From contig DDQV01000015.1 of assembly GCA_002342785.1 (NCBI GenBank), positions 1 through 42,633 on the forward strand: a stretch of DNA of 42,633 nucleotides, written 5' to 3'. Below, piece after piece: positions 15,821 through 24,034 of this stretch; position 1 is the stretch's first letter; the number at the start of each line of letters is the position of its first letter. This stretch comes from Fusobacteriaceae bacterium UBA2433 (GTDB lineage Bacteria > Fusobacteriota > Fusobacteriia > Fusobacteriales > Fusobacteriaceae). The notes under the pieces are model-generated. The model had not been told where the DNA came from and did no database searches. It saw nothing but the letters and a program-made list of their open reading frames with translations. Made by a program: the position numbers and the translations under genes.

Positions 15821-17212
15821 ATGAAAAAAGCAACGATTAAAGAACTTATTAGAAATGGTGAACAATTTCTAGATCAAGAAGTACAAATTTCTGGATGGGT
15901 AAGAAAGATAAGGAGTCAAAAGAGTTTTGGATTTATAGAATTAAATGATGGTTCGTTTTTTACTGGGTTACAAGTAGTTTTTGAAGATGGTTTAGAAAAC
16001 TTTGATGAGATAAGTAGAGTTTCAATAGCTACATCTATGTATGTAACAGGAACTTTTGTAAAATCAGAGGGGAAAGGTCAAAATTATGAGATTAAGGCAA
16101 CTTCTGTAGAAATATTTCAAAAAGCAGATCTAGATTATCCGTTACAAAATAAGAGACATACCTTTGAATATTTAAGAACGATAGCACATCTAAGACCTCG
16201 AACAAATGCTTTTTCAGCAGTATTTAGAGTAAGATCAATAGTTGCGTATGCTATTCATAAATTTTTCCAAGATCAAGAGTTTGTATATGTACATACTCCA
16301 ATCATAACTGGAAGTGATGCTGAAGGTGCAGGAGAAATGTTTAGAGTAACTACTTTAGATTTAAATAATATTCCTCAAACAGAAAAAGGAGATATTGATT
16401 ATAAAGAAGATTTTTTTGCAAAGGAAACTAATTTAACTGTAAGTGGTCAATTAAATGTAGAAACTTATTGTGCTGCATTTAGAAATGTATATACATTTGG
16501 ACCTACATTTAGAGCAGAATATTCAAATACAACTAGACATGCATCTGAATTTTGGATGATAGAACCAGAGATTGCTTTTGCAGCTTTAGAAGCTAATATG
16601 GATCTAGCTGAAGAGATGGTAAAATATATTATTAAATATGTTATGGAAAAAGCTCCTGAAGAGATGGAATTTTTTAATAAATTTGTAGAAAAAGGATTAT
16701 TTGATAAATTAAATAATGTTTTAGAAAATGATTTTGCTAGAGTTACTTATACTGAAGCCGTGGATATATTATTAAAATCAAAACAAAAATTTGAATTTAA
16801 AGTTGAGTGGGGAATTGATCTACAATCGGAACATGAAAGATTTTTAGCAGAAAAACATTTTAAAAGACCAGTTTTTGTAACAGATTATCCAAAAGATATT
16901 AAAGCTTTCTATATGAAACTTAATGAAGATGGGAAGACAGTAAGAGCTATGGATCTATTGGCTCCTGGAATTGGAGAAATTATAGGGGGATCTCAAAGAG
17001 AAGATAACCTAGAAGAGTTAGAGAGAAGAATGGATGAAATTAATCTTCCAAAGGAAGATTATAAGTTCTATACTGATCTTAGAAAATATGGTTCATTCCC
17101 TCATTCAGGTTATGGATTAGGTTTTGAGAGAATACTTATGTATGTTACTGGAATGACAAATATTAGAGACGTAATTTCATTCCCTAGAACTCCTAAGAGT
17201 GCAGAATTTTAA
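15821..17212 (+). CDS. asnS: Asparaginyl-tRNA synthetase
   Basis: This 463-aa class IIb synthetase charges tRNA-Asn with asparagine in the cytosol. The N-terminal OB-fold anticodon-binding domain (about 1-115) has VQISGWVRKIRSQKSFGFIEL. The catalytic domain has motif 1 near RVRSIVAYAIHKFFQDQEF, motif 2 TFGPTFRAEYSNTTRHASEFWMIEPE (given here only by its key residues FRAE and RHxxEFWMxE), and motif 3 GYGLGFERILMYVTG near the C-terminus. AsnRS rather than AspRS is supported by length, sequence and the AAC T-box specifier. GGGAGG precedes the ATG. Confidence 0.97.
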   Translation: MKKATIKELIRNGEQFLDQEVQISGWVRKIRSQKSFGFIELNDGSFFTGLQVVFEDGLENFDEISRVSIATSMYVTGTFVKSEGKGQNYEIKATSVEIFQKADLDYPLQNKRHTFEYLRTIAHLRPRTNAFSAVFRVRSIVAYAIHKFFQDQEFVYVHTPIITGSDAEGAGEMFRVTTLDLNNIPQTEKGDIDYKEDFFAKETNLTVSGQLNVETYCAAFRNVYTFGPTFRAEYSNTTRHASEFWMIEPEIAFAALEANMDLAEEMVKYIIKYVMEKAPEEMEFFNKFVEKGLFDKLNNVLENDFARVTYTEAVDILLKSKQKFEFKVEWGIDLQSEHERFLAEKHFKRPVFVTDYPKDIKAFYMKLNEDGKTVRAMDLLAPGIGEIIGGSQREDNLEELERRMDEINLPKEDYKFYTDLRKYGSFPHSGYGLGFERILMYVTGMTNIRDVISFPRTPKSAEF

Positions 17213-17236
17213 GGATTAAAAAATATAGAGGGAGAG

Positions 17237-17272
17237 AAGTTTGATTATCTTAGATGATCAAACTTTTTTTTA
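17237..17272 (+). terminator. Terminator after asnS
   Basis: A 13-bp stem (arms at 17237-17249 and 17253-17265, one G-U pair) has loop TTA and is followed by about eight T. Confidence 0.93.
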
Positions 17273-17320
17273 AAGTCTGCAATATATCATTTTATTATTA
17301 TTTAATTTAGGAGGTTTCAA

Positions 17321-17551
17321 ATGAACATAAGATATGTAAGTGATAAAACACGAACTTTAAGTCTAATACTATGTATTGTTGGTTTTTTTGGACTGGGAGG
17401 ACTGCATAGATTTTATGTAGGAAAGGTATGGACAGGATTATTATATCTAGCAACAGGAGGATTATTTGGAATAGGAACTATAATTGATTTGATAAAAATA
17501 TCTACCAATAGTTTTACTGACGCACTAGGATATCCAGTAACTAGAAATTAA
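17321..17551 (+). CDS. TM2-domain membrane protein
   Basis: This 76-aa protein is essentially one TM2 domain: two membrane helices joined by the conserved GLGGLHRFYVGK turn (about residues 25-36). The second helix reads TGLLYLATGGLFGIGTIIDLI, with an aspartate inside the membrane segment. Small TM2 proteins are common but their function is unknown. AGGAGG at 17310-17315 supports the ATG. It stands alone between two terminators. Confidence 0.9.
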   Translation: MNIRYVSDKTRTLSLILCIVGFFGLGGLHRFYVGKVWTGLLYLATGGLFGIGTIIDLIKISTNSFTDALGYPVTRN

Positions 17552-17561
17552 AATTTTTATA

Positions 17562-17602
17562 AAAAATACAGCTTTCTATAGCTATAGAAAGGCTGTATTT
17601 TT
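17562..17602. terminator. Bidirectional terminator between TM2 and DUF1847 genes
   Basis: A long, nearly perfect inverted repeat (arms about 17562-17581 and 17582-17602, one bulged G) has A-rich and T-rich outer ends. It can end both the + strand TM2 gene and the - strand cluster. Confidence 0.88.
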
Positions 17603-17633
17603 AATTTTACAATTATAAATTTATAATAAATTT

Positions 17634-18263
17634 TTATTCTTTTGGAAAAAGTTTTGATTTATAATAGCTATCAGCTAAATAAATTGCTTGAATAGGGTTA
17701 TGTCCTAAGACTCTATCTTTGACAGCCATAACGGTTATAGGAGCTTTTGAATATTTGATAAAAAGAGAATCATGTCCTACACAAAGTCCAAACATTAGAT
17801 TAAGATCTGTATTTGCTTTATTTAAAAGTTTAGCTTGACCTATAGGATTGCACATAGCCTCATGTTCGCAGTATGGTCTTACTTGTTCTTCCCTATTAAT
17901 TCCAATAATAGATTTAGAAATACTTCCACTCTTACATATTACTGATTCTACTTGAAAACCATTTTTACTTAATATATCATGAAGAATCTTAGTTTCTTTT
18001 TTAAATCCTATGCAGAATGCTATCCCTATTTTTTTATATTTACATTTTTTAGCAAAATCCATTATCTCTTCTATCCTTGTTTTTTTACAGTAACCTTCTG
18101 CTTCTACTAGAGCAGAATTTCTAGCTAGGAGATAATTTTCCTCTTTTTTATATTCTATTTTACTCTCTTCTATTATCTCATCTTTGCAAGGACAATTTTT
18201 TGGACCTTTTTCTATCTCTCCTGTTCTACAGACATCCATAGTACAGATTCCACATGTATACAT
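17634..18263 (-). CDS. DUF1847 cysteine-rich protein
   Basis: This 209-aa protein matches DUF1847, a family found mainly in anaerobes. It starts with MYTCGICTMDVC and a CPC at residue 24, contains IGIAFCIGFKKE (near residue 78), SVICKSGSISK, CEHEAMCNPIGQA (near residue 133), and the hallmark LMFGLCVGHDSLF then PITVMAVKDRVLGHNPIQAIY. The conserved cysteines suggest metal or Fe-S binding. Function is unknown. It is the last gene of the minus-strand cluster and follows the Rex-like gene by 39 bp, with AAGGAGG before its ATG. Confidence 0.88.
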   Translation of the reverse strand: MYTCGICTMDVCRTGEIEKGPKNCPCKDEIIEESKIEYKKEENYLLARNSALVEAEGYCKKTRIEEIMDFAKKCKYKKIGIAFCIGFKKETKILHDILSKNGFQVESVICKSGSISKSIIGINREEQVRPYCEHEAMCNPIGQAKLLNKANTDLNLMFGLCVGHDSLFIKYSKAPITVMAVKDRVLGHNPIQAIYLADSYYKSKLFPKE

Positions 18264-18302
18264 CTTTGTTTTCCTCCTTAAAAAAAGTTATTTTTTAACA
18301 AC

Positions 18303-18941
18303 TTATATTCTATGTTCCTTCCAGTAATTTAATTCTTGTAACTTTGCATATAGATCTATATTTTGAACTGCTATATTGTTTGGTATATCTAAATTAATTG
18401 GTGCAAAGTTTAAAATTGATTTCACTCCTGCTTTTATTAATAATGTTGTTATTTGTTGGGCTGCTTTTTTAGGTACCGTTAAAATTGCTATATCTATCCT
18501 ATCTTTTGATTGAAAAAAAAATGGAATTTCTTTGATATCTCTTATCCTGATTCCTTTTATTTCAGTTCCAATTTTAGATTTAGAATTATCGAAGATTCCT
18601 ATGATATTAAAACTTTCCTTAGTAAATTCAGATTCTTCCACCAATGCTCCACCAAGTCTTCTTATCCCTATAATTATTATATTATTTGTTTTTTGAATAC
18701 CTAATATTTTTTCTATATTGTTATAAAGATTTCTAATAGAATAACCTTTTCCTTTTGTACCAAATTCACCAAAATAAGATAGATCTTTTCTAATTTGAGT
18801 TGCAGTAAAACCTGTTCTAATCTCTAATTCTTTTGAAGATATAAAATCTTCAGGTGATAAATTTTCTAAATGTCTAAGATACTGAGTTAATCTTTCTATT
18901 ACTTTTGGAGATATTGGACTTCTTTTTTTTTCTATATTCAT
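18303..18941 (-). CDS. rex: Rex-type redox-sensing repressor, altered NAD motif
   Basis: This 212-aa protein has the Rex layout. A winged-helix N-terminus (about 10-80) has VIERLTQYLRHLENLS, then SSKELEIRTGFTATQIRKDLSYFGEFGTKGKGY (seen in pieces; RKDLSYFGxFG is diagnostic). A Rossmann domain and the family's final swapped helix (DLYAKLQELNYW) follow. Rex represses fermentation and redox genes when the NADH/NAD+ ratio is low. The dinucleotide loop reads G92-I-R94-R-L-G97 where Rex proteins have GxGxLG, so the central glycine is arginine. It may have changed or lost NADH sensing. It sits 17 nt below the MBL-fold gene. Confidence 0.88.
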   Translation of the reverse strand: MNIEKKRSPISPKVIERLTQYLRHLENLSPEDFISSKELEIRTGFTATQIRKDLSYFGEFGTKGKGYSIRNLYNNIEKILGIQKTNNIIIIGIRRLGGALVEESEFTKESFNIIGIFDNSKSKIGTEIKGIRIRDIKEIPFFFQSKDRIDIAILTVPKKAAQQITTLLIKAGVKSILNFAPINLDIPNNIAVQNIDLYAKLQELNYWKEHRI

Positions 18942-18958
18942 TCTCTCCTCCTAAACAG

Positions 18959-19807
18959 TTAAATTTTTATATTAATTCCTGTATAACTATAAGAAATTTT
19001 ATCTCCCATAGAATTTTTTAATTTTATAAAACCGTCTATACCACTACAATGATTTGTATAAATTTTTTCTATTTTTAATTTTTTTAACTCCTCAATTGTT
19101 TTTTGAATTTTATTATTGTTTTCATCCTGAAGAGATTTTTCGTTAAGTTTTATTCCAGTTAGGTGCATTCCTCCTAGAACTAAATTTATATCATTTATTT
19201 TTGTATTATCTATAGCTGTTTTTATAATATTTATAATTCCATTATGTGAGCATCCTGTAATAATATTTAATTTATTATTTTTTATTATGGTTAAAAAAAG
19301 TTCATCTTGAAATTGATCCATTATAAAATCATCACCTTTTTTAATAAATAAGTTCTGTTTGATCTTTTCAAAATTTGTGTATTCATCTATTTGAGTAATA
19401 ATTTTTATATTATCATTAAGTATATAATCTTCTTCTAAGAATAAAAATTCATTTGGATAGTTTTTATATTTATCTCTTAATTTAAAACCAATTTCTCTTA
19501 TATTTCCAGTACTACTTGAATATTTTTGTTGGAGGATATTTTTTTTCACAATTATTTTTGCTGTATGATTAATCTCTAAAAATTTTTCTAGTCCTCCTGT
19601 GTGATCATAGTGGCCATGACTTAATATTACAAAATCTATATCTTTTAAATTTTCTTCTAACAATCTTGCATTTTCGAGGATCAATCCAGTTTGTCCTAAA
19701 TCAAACAATATTTTACAATTTTTCATTTTAATTAAAAATGATAATCCATGTTCCCCTTTTAAGTCTTTATTATAAACTAGATTTTCAACTAAAGTAATTA
19801 TTTCCAT
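18959..19807 (-). CDS. Metallo-beta-lactamase-fold hydrolase (COG1237 type)
   Basis: This 282-aa MBL-fold protein has the metal motif LSHGHYDHTGGL (HxHxDH, near residues 63-75), GCSHNGIINI near residue 187 and LGGMHLTG near residue 215. It resembles the COG1237 group annotated from the archaeal dihydropterin ribofuranosyl-aminobenzene phosphate synthase-like proteins, whose bacterial roles are unproven. A histidine near the end (YTNHCSG) completes the site. It is co-directional with DUF89 (76 bp upstream) and Rex (17 bp downstream). GGGAG precedes the ATG. Confidence 0.88.
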   Translation of the reverse strand: MEIITLVENLVYNKDLKGEHGLSFLIKMKNCKILFDLGQTGLILENARLLEENLKDIDFVILSHGHYDHTGGLEKFLEINHTAKIIVKKNILQQKYSSSTGNIREIGFKLRDKYKNYPNEFLFLEEDYILNDNIKIITQIDEYTNFEKIKQNLFIKKGDDFIMDQFQDELFLTIIKNNKLNIITGCSHNGIINIIKTAIDNTKINDINLVLGGMHLTGIKLNEKSLQDENNNKIQKTIEELKKLKIEKIYTNHCSGIDGFIKLKNSMGDKISYSYTGINIKI

Positions 19808-19883
19808 AAAAATATCTCCCTTATCTTTTAAATTTTTTTACAAACTATTTTATAAAAAATTTAACCAATTATTTGTAGTTATT

Positions 19884-20771
19884 TTAACTTATACTTTCAC
19901 TATTTATATTTTTCATACATATCAAACTCATTGGTTCAACACCTATTTTATCTGCAATGACATCACATTTAGCCATAAATAACATATAGACATGATTTCT
20001 GTCTATCCCACTTAAAGTTTCGTAATTTCCTTGTCCCTTTGCGATTATTATGTCTGATGTGTAAAAAAGTTTTCTGAATTCATCTTTTACGTCTTTGATA
20101 ACAGTTCCAGGAGCTCCGTCTCCATTGTCTAAAACTTTTGCTACTTCTTCCATTTTAACCATTTTAGCATCTTCTAGGGTTACGTCATTTATAATAGGTT
20201 TTCCTCTAACACCATAAAATATATTTAAATTTGGAAAAATATTTTTAATATATTCAATAAATATCTTATCTAGAACTATCTCTCCGCAATTATCTCCTAA
20301 ATAGAGGAGATTTTTAGATTTCTTTAATTTTTCGTACATTTCAATACTGTTATCTATTTTTAGACTTTTTCTATGAACTTCCTCTAATTTATTTAAAATA
20401 AGTTCTTTTGTAATATTATATTCTGTTCCAAAATCTATAATATTTCCTGTAATTGCAAGTTTTAAAGCTGTATTAAAACTATCTGGAGAATCTTTAATTA
20501 TTATTTTTAGATCTTTTCTCATCTCTAGTATCTCTTTGTTGTAATGCTCTTTAATTTTCTTATAGGGATCGTCAGTTTCAGTAAATTTACATATTATAGA
20601 GTATACTTTTTTTGCTAAATATGGAGGTGTATTTTTATAGTCTTCATCTTTTAATAAATTTAATATCTCTCTAATCATCTCTTCATTTTTTGAATTATCT
20701 ATATTTAAAAAATTTGTTATTTTTATCCCCTGTTTAATAAGACAAGGGATGCAAGATAAAGTTGTCTGCAT
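19884..20771 (-). CDS. DUF89 (ARMT1-like) metal-dependent phosphatase
   Basis: This 295-aa protein of the DUF89 family has metal-dependent phosphatase relatives that act in metabolite damage control on phosphosugars and related compounds. The N-terminal SCIPCLIKQ (C7, C10) is typical of the prokaryotic subgroup. LYLGDNCGEIVLD near residue 155 carries the metal-binding Asp-Asn, and IIAKGQGNYETLSG near residue 245 is the other signature, with the following VIADKIGV. AAGGTGG lies before the ATG. It follows the two ATPase genes after a terminator, so it may belong to a second transcript. The natural substrate is unknown. Confidence 0.87.
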   Translation of the reverse strand: MQTTLSCIPCLIKQGIKITNFLNIDNSKNEEMIREILNLLKDEDYKNTPPYLAKKVYSIICKFTETDDPYKKIKEHYNKEILEMRKDLKIIIKDSPDSFNTALKLAITGNIIDFGTEYNITKELILNKLEEVHRKSLKIDNSIEMYEKLKKSKNLLYLGDNCGEIVLDKIFIEYIKNIFPNLNIFYGVRGKPIINDVTLEDAKMVKMEEVAKVLDNGDGAPGTVIKDVKDEFRKLFYTSDIIIAKGQGNYETLSGIDRNHVYMLFMAKCDVIADKIGVEPMSLICMKNINSESIS

Positions 20772-20790
20772 TTTAAACCACCTTTTTTCG

Positions 20791-20820
20791 AAAAATTAGG
20801 GCGTAAAAATACGCCCCTAA
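20791..20820 (-). terminator. Terminator below the MinD-type ATPase genes
   Basis: GGGCGTA and TACGCCC (20799-20815 region) pair around AAAA, extended by TTAG/CTAA with one bulged C. On the minus strand the stem runs into five T. This is one of the few GC-rich stems in the window. Confidence 0.85.
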
Positions 20821-20827
20821 ATTATAT

Positions 20828-21688
20828 TTATTGAATTAAACTTTCTATAAACTTAAAAAATCCAATTTCTCTGAAAAAATCTTGCTCTCCTATAGAAGGA
20901 ATAGTTTTCTTTACTATTGATCTAACAATTTTTTTAGTAAAGGGAATTTTTAATCCAACTGTAATATTATTTTCTAAGCAATAATTTTCAATCATCTCAC
21001 TATGATAAGGTGATAAATCGAATTTATTGATAACTACTTGTACCTTAAGATTAAATTTTTTAGTTAATTCATATATTCTTTTTAAATCATGAAGTCCTGA
21101 AAAAGTTGATTCAGTAACTATGATAACTTGGCTAGCACCTGTAAGTGAACTTATAACATTACAAGCAATACCAGGGGATCCATCTACTATAATATTTTTT
21201 TTATGATTTAAAATTGCTAATGCTTTAGCTTTTTTTCTAACTTCAGCAACTAACTTTCCAGAAGTTTCTTCCCCAGGAATAAGTCTAGCATGAACAAAAT
21301 CTCCAAAGACTGTATTAGATTCATAAAGTTCTCCAACAACAGCATCTACCATAGATATTGCATTTACAGGGCAAACAAATTCACAGACTCCACATCCTTC
21401 ACACTTAGATTGACTGAGTACTATATCTTTTGAGATGGCAAAAAATTTACAATGTTTTTCACATAGACCACACTTTATACATCTAGTTTTATCTATAACA
21501 GCTTTTTTAAGACCTACAAATTTATGTGTAGACCTTATTTGGGGGTCTAGTAAGATATCTAAATCAGGAGCATCTACATCACAATCAGCAACGACTAAGT
21601 TTTTTAAATATGGTATAAGAGAAGCTGTTAAAGTAGTTTTTCCAGTTCCTCCTTTACCAGAGATAACTACGATTTCATTTATATTCAT
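20828..21688 (-). CDS. MinD/Mrp-type ATPase with inserted ferredoxin domain (B)
   Basis: This 286-aa P-loop ATPase has the deviant Walker A SGKGGTGKTT (residues 10-19, with the signature lysine) and DCDVDAPDLDILL. A 2[4Fe-4S] insert (about 58-115) has CIKCGLCEKHC...(C) and CEGCGVCEFVCPVNAIS. The switch region is VDGSPGIACNVISSL and the later VIVTESTFSGLHDL is typical. Proteins of this design occur in pairs beside NifX-type genes in anaerobes and in the ORP complex of Desulfovibrio, where cluster or Mo/Cu-S cofactor assembly is proposed. It overlaps its paralogue upstream by 4 bases. The exact client is unknown. Confidence 0.92.
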   Translation of the reverse strand: MNINEIVVISGKGGTGKTTLTASLIPYLKNLVVADCDVDAPDLDILLDPQIRSTHKFVGLKKAVIDKTRCIKCGLCEKHCKFFAISKDIVLSQSKCEGCGVCEFVCPVNAISMVDAVVGELYESNTVFGDFVHARLIPGEETSGKLVAEVRKKAKALAILNHKKNIIVDGSPGIACNVISSLTGASQVIIVTESTFSGLHDLKRIYELTKKFNLKVQVVINKFDLSPYHSEMIENYCLENNITVGLKIPFTKKIVRSIVKKTIPSIGEQDFFREIGFFKFIESLIQ

Positions 21689-22530
21689 AATAAACTCCTT
21701 TTTTCTGTTATATGTTTATAAATATCATTAAAGAAATTTTTATATTCAGGAAGTGAATCACTAAAAATTTTTCCATCTGCATAGAGTTCAGCTATTTTTT
21801 TATTAAAAGGAATCTCTCCTAGAATTTCTATATCTTCATCTTTACAATAATCATAGATCTCATTGTCTCCTAATCCTGCTTTATTAATAATTAATCCAAA
21901 AGGAATTTTCATTTCAGTAAGCATCTCTACAACCATCTTCATATCACTAACGCCAAATGGTGTAGGTTCAGAAACAATTATAGCATAGTCTACATCTTCT
22001 ACTGCTGCTACAGTAGCACAAGAAGTTCCAGGAGGAGAATCGATAAAAATAGTTTTTTCGTCTAATTCAGAATATTTTTTTAATTGATTTATAATTTTGA
22101 CTCCTGACATCTCACCAATATTTAAAATTCCGTAGTATAACTCTGTGTCATATTTTGTTTTCCCTTTAAAAATTTTTCCAACTTCACGTTTTTTATATGT
22201 TATAGCACCAGTTGGACAAACTAATTTACAACCTCCACAATCATGACAACTTTCACTAAAAACAACTACTTGATTTTTAGCAGGAATGATAGCGTTATAA
22301 TTACAAAAATCTCCACATTTACCACAAAGATTACAAAGTTCTTTATCAATCGATGGATATAGTGTATAAACTGGTTCTGAAATTGGAGTTTTCATATCCA
22401 TAAAAATATGTAAATTTGGTTCTTCTACATCGGAATCGATACTTATAGAATTTTTTATACTTACAGCAAAATTAGAAGTAATAGTAGTTTTACCAGTTCC
22501 ACCTTTTCCACTTAAAACAGCTATTCTCAT
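21685..22530 (-). CDS. MinD/Mrp-type ATPase with inserted ferredoxin domain (A)
   Basis: This 281-aa paralogue of the next gene has the same plan: SGKGGTGKTTITSN (residues 7-20), DSDVEEPNLHIFM, a 2[4Fe-4S] segment with CNLCGKCGDFCNYNAII and CHDCGGCKLVCPTGAIT (about 67-112), then DSPPGTSCATVAAV and IIVSEPTPFGVSDM. Together A and B probably form a heterodimer, as such pairs nearly always co-occur. It overlaps NifX above and ATPase B below by 4 bases each, so translation is coupled and near-equal amounts are expected. Confidence 0.92.
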   Translation of the reverse strand: MRIAVLSGKGGTGKTTITSNFAVSIKNSISIDSDVEEPNLHIFMDMKTPISEPVYTLYPSIDKELCNLCGKCGDFCNYNAIIPAKNQVVVFSESCHDCGGCKLVCPTGAITYKKREVGKIFKGKTKYDTELYYGILNIGEMSGVKIINQLKKYSELDEKTIFIDSPPGTSCATVAAVEDVDYAIIVSEPTPFGVSDMKMVVEMLTEMKIPFGLIINKAGLGDNEIYDYCKDEDIEILGEIPFNKKIAELYADGKIFSDSLPEYKNFFNDIYKHITEKRSLL

Positions 22531-22886
22531 AGTCTAGTCAATCCTTTCTTTTTTGTTATTTCTTTTAATTTACCAGCTTTGTATGCATCTAAAATTTCTC
22601 CTACACTTTTATAGTCTCCTTGAGAAATAGTTTTTATCTCAAAGGCTTTCATAGCAGTTTCAGCTTTAGGTCCTAAATGGGGAACGATAGCTATGTCTAC
22701 ATTATATTTTGCTAATAATTTTACAGCTTCTCCACCTGCACCACTAGCTTGATTTTTAGCTATATTCTCAATTGTTTCAACAACCATTGTATCTAAATCT
22801 ATAATAGTAAAGTTTTCTGACCTACCAAATCTTTCATCTACTAAACTATCTAACCCTTTATTTTTTGAACATATTGATATTTTCAT
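22527..22886 (-). CDS. NifX/NifB C-terminal-like (dinitrogenase Fe-Mo cofactor family) protein 2
   Basis: This is a 119-aa single-domain protein of the NifX/NafY/NifB-C family, small carriers of Fe-S or mixed-metal clusters. Family features are ISICSKNKGLDSLVDERFGRSENFTIID at the N-terminus (seen in parts, with DERFGR diagnostic) and NQASGAGGEAVKLLAKYNVDI. No nif genes are present, so it belongs to the ORP/NifX-MinD type of system rather than nitrogen fixation. It overlaps ATPase A by 4 bases. AGGAGG precedes the ATG. Confidence 0.9.
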   Translation of the reverse strand: MKISICSKNKGLDSLVDERFGRSENFTIIDLDTMVVETIENIAKNQASGAGGEAVKLLAKYNVDIAIVPHLGPKAETAMKAFEIKTISQGDYKSVGEILDAYKAGKLKEITKKKGLTRL

Positions 22887-22905
22887 ATTATTCCTCCTAT
22901 TTTTT

Positions 22906-23229
22906 TTAAAGATCTTTTAATTTTTCTTCAATTATTTTTAACTCTGCTTGTAATACAGATTTTTTTAAATTTAGTAATTCTACTTGAGTATATTCAATAT
23001 CATCTGAAAAACCTTGTACAAATCTTCTTCCTAGAGAATTATTTCTGTTTCTGTTACCAAACTTAGCATTTCCTCTTCTACCATTACCAAAACCAAAACC
23101 AGGATTTTGACACCTTCCATTACCAAATTCAGTATTTTCAAATCCAGCATTTTTATAACCAGAGCAATAACCTAATTGTCTTCCTGTTTTTGCTCCATTG
23201 TCCATGGGACCTTTTCCATTACCTTTCAT
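22906..23229 (-). CDS. DUF5320-like Gly/Asn-rich small protein
   Basis: This 107-aa protein has a low-complexity Gly/Asn/Arg/Phe-rich N-terminal part (about 1-72), starting MKGNGKGPMDNGAKTGRQLG then YCSGY, and a short C-terminal coiled coil (about 78-107). This matches the DUF5320 pattern (GxGPxGxGxxTGRxxGYCxGY). Such genes are regularly found beside NifX and MinD-type genes. Function is unknown; a scaffold or metal-binding role is speculation. AAGGAGG precedes the ATG and the next gene lies 19 nt downstream. Confidence 0.8.
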   Translation of the reverse strand: MKGNGKGPMDNGAKTGRQLGYCSGYKNAGFENTEFGNGRCQNPGFGFGNGRRGNAKFGNRNRNNSLGRRFVQGFSDDIEYTQVELLNLKKSVLQAELKIIEEKLKDL

Positions 23230-23304
23230 ATAGATAACCTCCTTATATATACTATAAACTTACCTTTATAAAATATTTGTATATCAAAATTTATATTTTT
23301 AGAA

Positions 23305-23326
23305 TAAGCCGAAATAAATTCGGCTT
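23305..23326 (-). terminator. Hairpin between the two NifX-containing segments
   Basis: AAGCCGAA and TTCGGCTT pair perfectly around a short A/T loop. On the minus strand the following sequence (ATTCTAAAA) is not a T run, so it is more likely an mRNA-processing or attenuating hairpin than a full terminator. Confidence 0.5.
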
Positions 23327-23349
23327 TTCTATAATTAATATTATTTTTA

Positions 23350-23712
23350 TTAATGACAGTCATGATCTCCATGATCGTGATTACAAGCAGATCCTGTAGA
23401 TTCTAATTGTCCATCTAAAAATGTATTTAAATTTTCTGTGATAGATCCTGTAGCTCCTAAGATAACATCTATGTTTTGTGATTTAAATAAATTGATAGCC
23501 ATAGCTCCCATTCCACCTGTAATAATAGTAGTAATCTTGTGTTCACCTAAAAATCTTGGTAGTACCCCAGGTTCATGAACTGGTGGAGTAAGAAATTCTT
23601 CAGAAACTATTTTTCCTCCCTTTGTATTTAATATTTTAAATTCTGCACAATGTCCGAAATGTTCCTCAACGTTTAATCTGTCATTTGTAGGAAATGCGAT
23701 TCTTAATTCCAT
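23350..23712 (-). CDS. NifX/NifB C-terminal-like protein 1 with His-rich tail
   Basis: This 120-aa NifX-family protein has RIAFPTNDRLNVEEHFGHCAEF at the N-terminus (seen in parts; HFGHC is the conserved loop), then VHEPGVLPRFLGEH, ITGGMGAMAINLF and a metal-binding-like C-terminus, CNHDHGDHDCH. The tail could bind zinc, nickel or copper, or help load a cluster. It is the second gene of the DUF134-led cluster. AGGAGG precedes the ATG. Confidence 0.9.
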   Translation of the reverse strand: MELRIAFPTNDRLNVEEHFGHCAEFKILNTKGGKIVSEEFLTPPVHEPGVLPRFLGEHKITTIITGGMGAMAINLFKSQNIDVILGATGSITENLNTFLDGQLESTGSACNHDHGDHDCH

Positions 23713-23743
23713 AATTTATTCCTCCTGTATTTTAATTTAAATA

Positions 23744-24022
23744 TTAATGCATATTTTTTATAATTATAGCTTTTTTATTTAAAAAACTGTCAACAATTTT
23801 TTTTCTTCCAGAATTTAATAGTCTTTGGATAGTTCCTCGAGATACATTCATTAATAAACTGGCTTCAATTTGATTTAATCCTTCATAATCACAAATTCTA
23901 ATAGCTTCAAATTCGTCAACCTCAATATTATTTATAGTAATCTCTTTCATATTAATATTTACAGGTTTATAAACAATTTCATTTTCTAAAAATCGACAAC
24001 ACCTTTTCTTTTTGTATCTCAT
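23744..24022 (-). CDS. DUF134-family DNA-binding regulator
   Basis: This is a predicted 92-aa helix-turn-helix protein of the DUF134 family. It has KKKRCCRFL at the N-terminus, VDEFEAIRICDYEGLNQIEAS near residue 40 and VSRGTIQRLLNSGRKKI, the sigma-70 region 4-like recognition helix. I chose ATG 24022 over an in-frame ATG nine codons upstream because GGAGGT lies just before it and the longer form would be translated from inside the palindrome. DUF134 genes usually sit next to NifX-type genes and are thought to control them. Autoregulation through the palindrome at 24035-24048 is likely. Confidence 0.85.
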   Translation of the reverse strand: MRYKKKRCCRFLENEIVYKPVNINMKEITINNIEVDEFEAIRICDYEGLNQIEASLLMNVSRGTIQRLLNSGRKKIVDSFLNKKAIIIKNMH

Positions 24023-24034
24023 AATACCTCCATT

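Noticed and set aside
21435..21731. 98-codon plus-strand reading frame opposite the MinD-type ATPases
   Set aside because: It mirrors conserved P-loop and ferredoxin coding sequence on the other strand, so it is a shadow.
22527..23712. Nitrogen fixation function for the NifX-like genes
   Set aside because: No nifHDK or nifEN genes are present, and the neighbours fit the ORP/NifX-MinD type of cluster.
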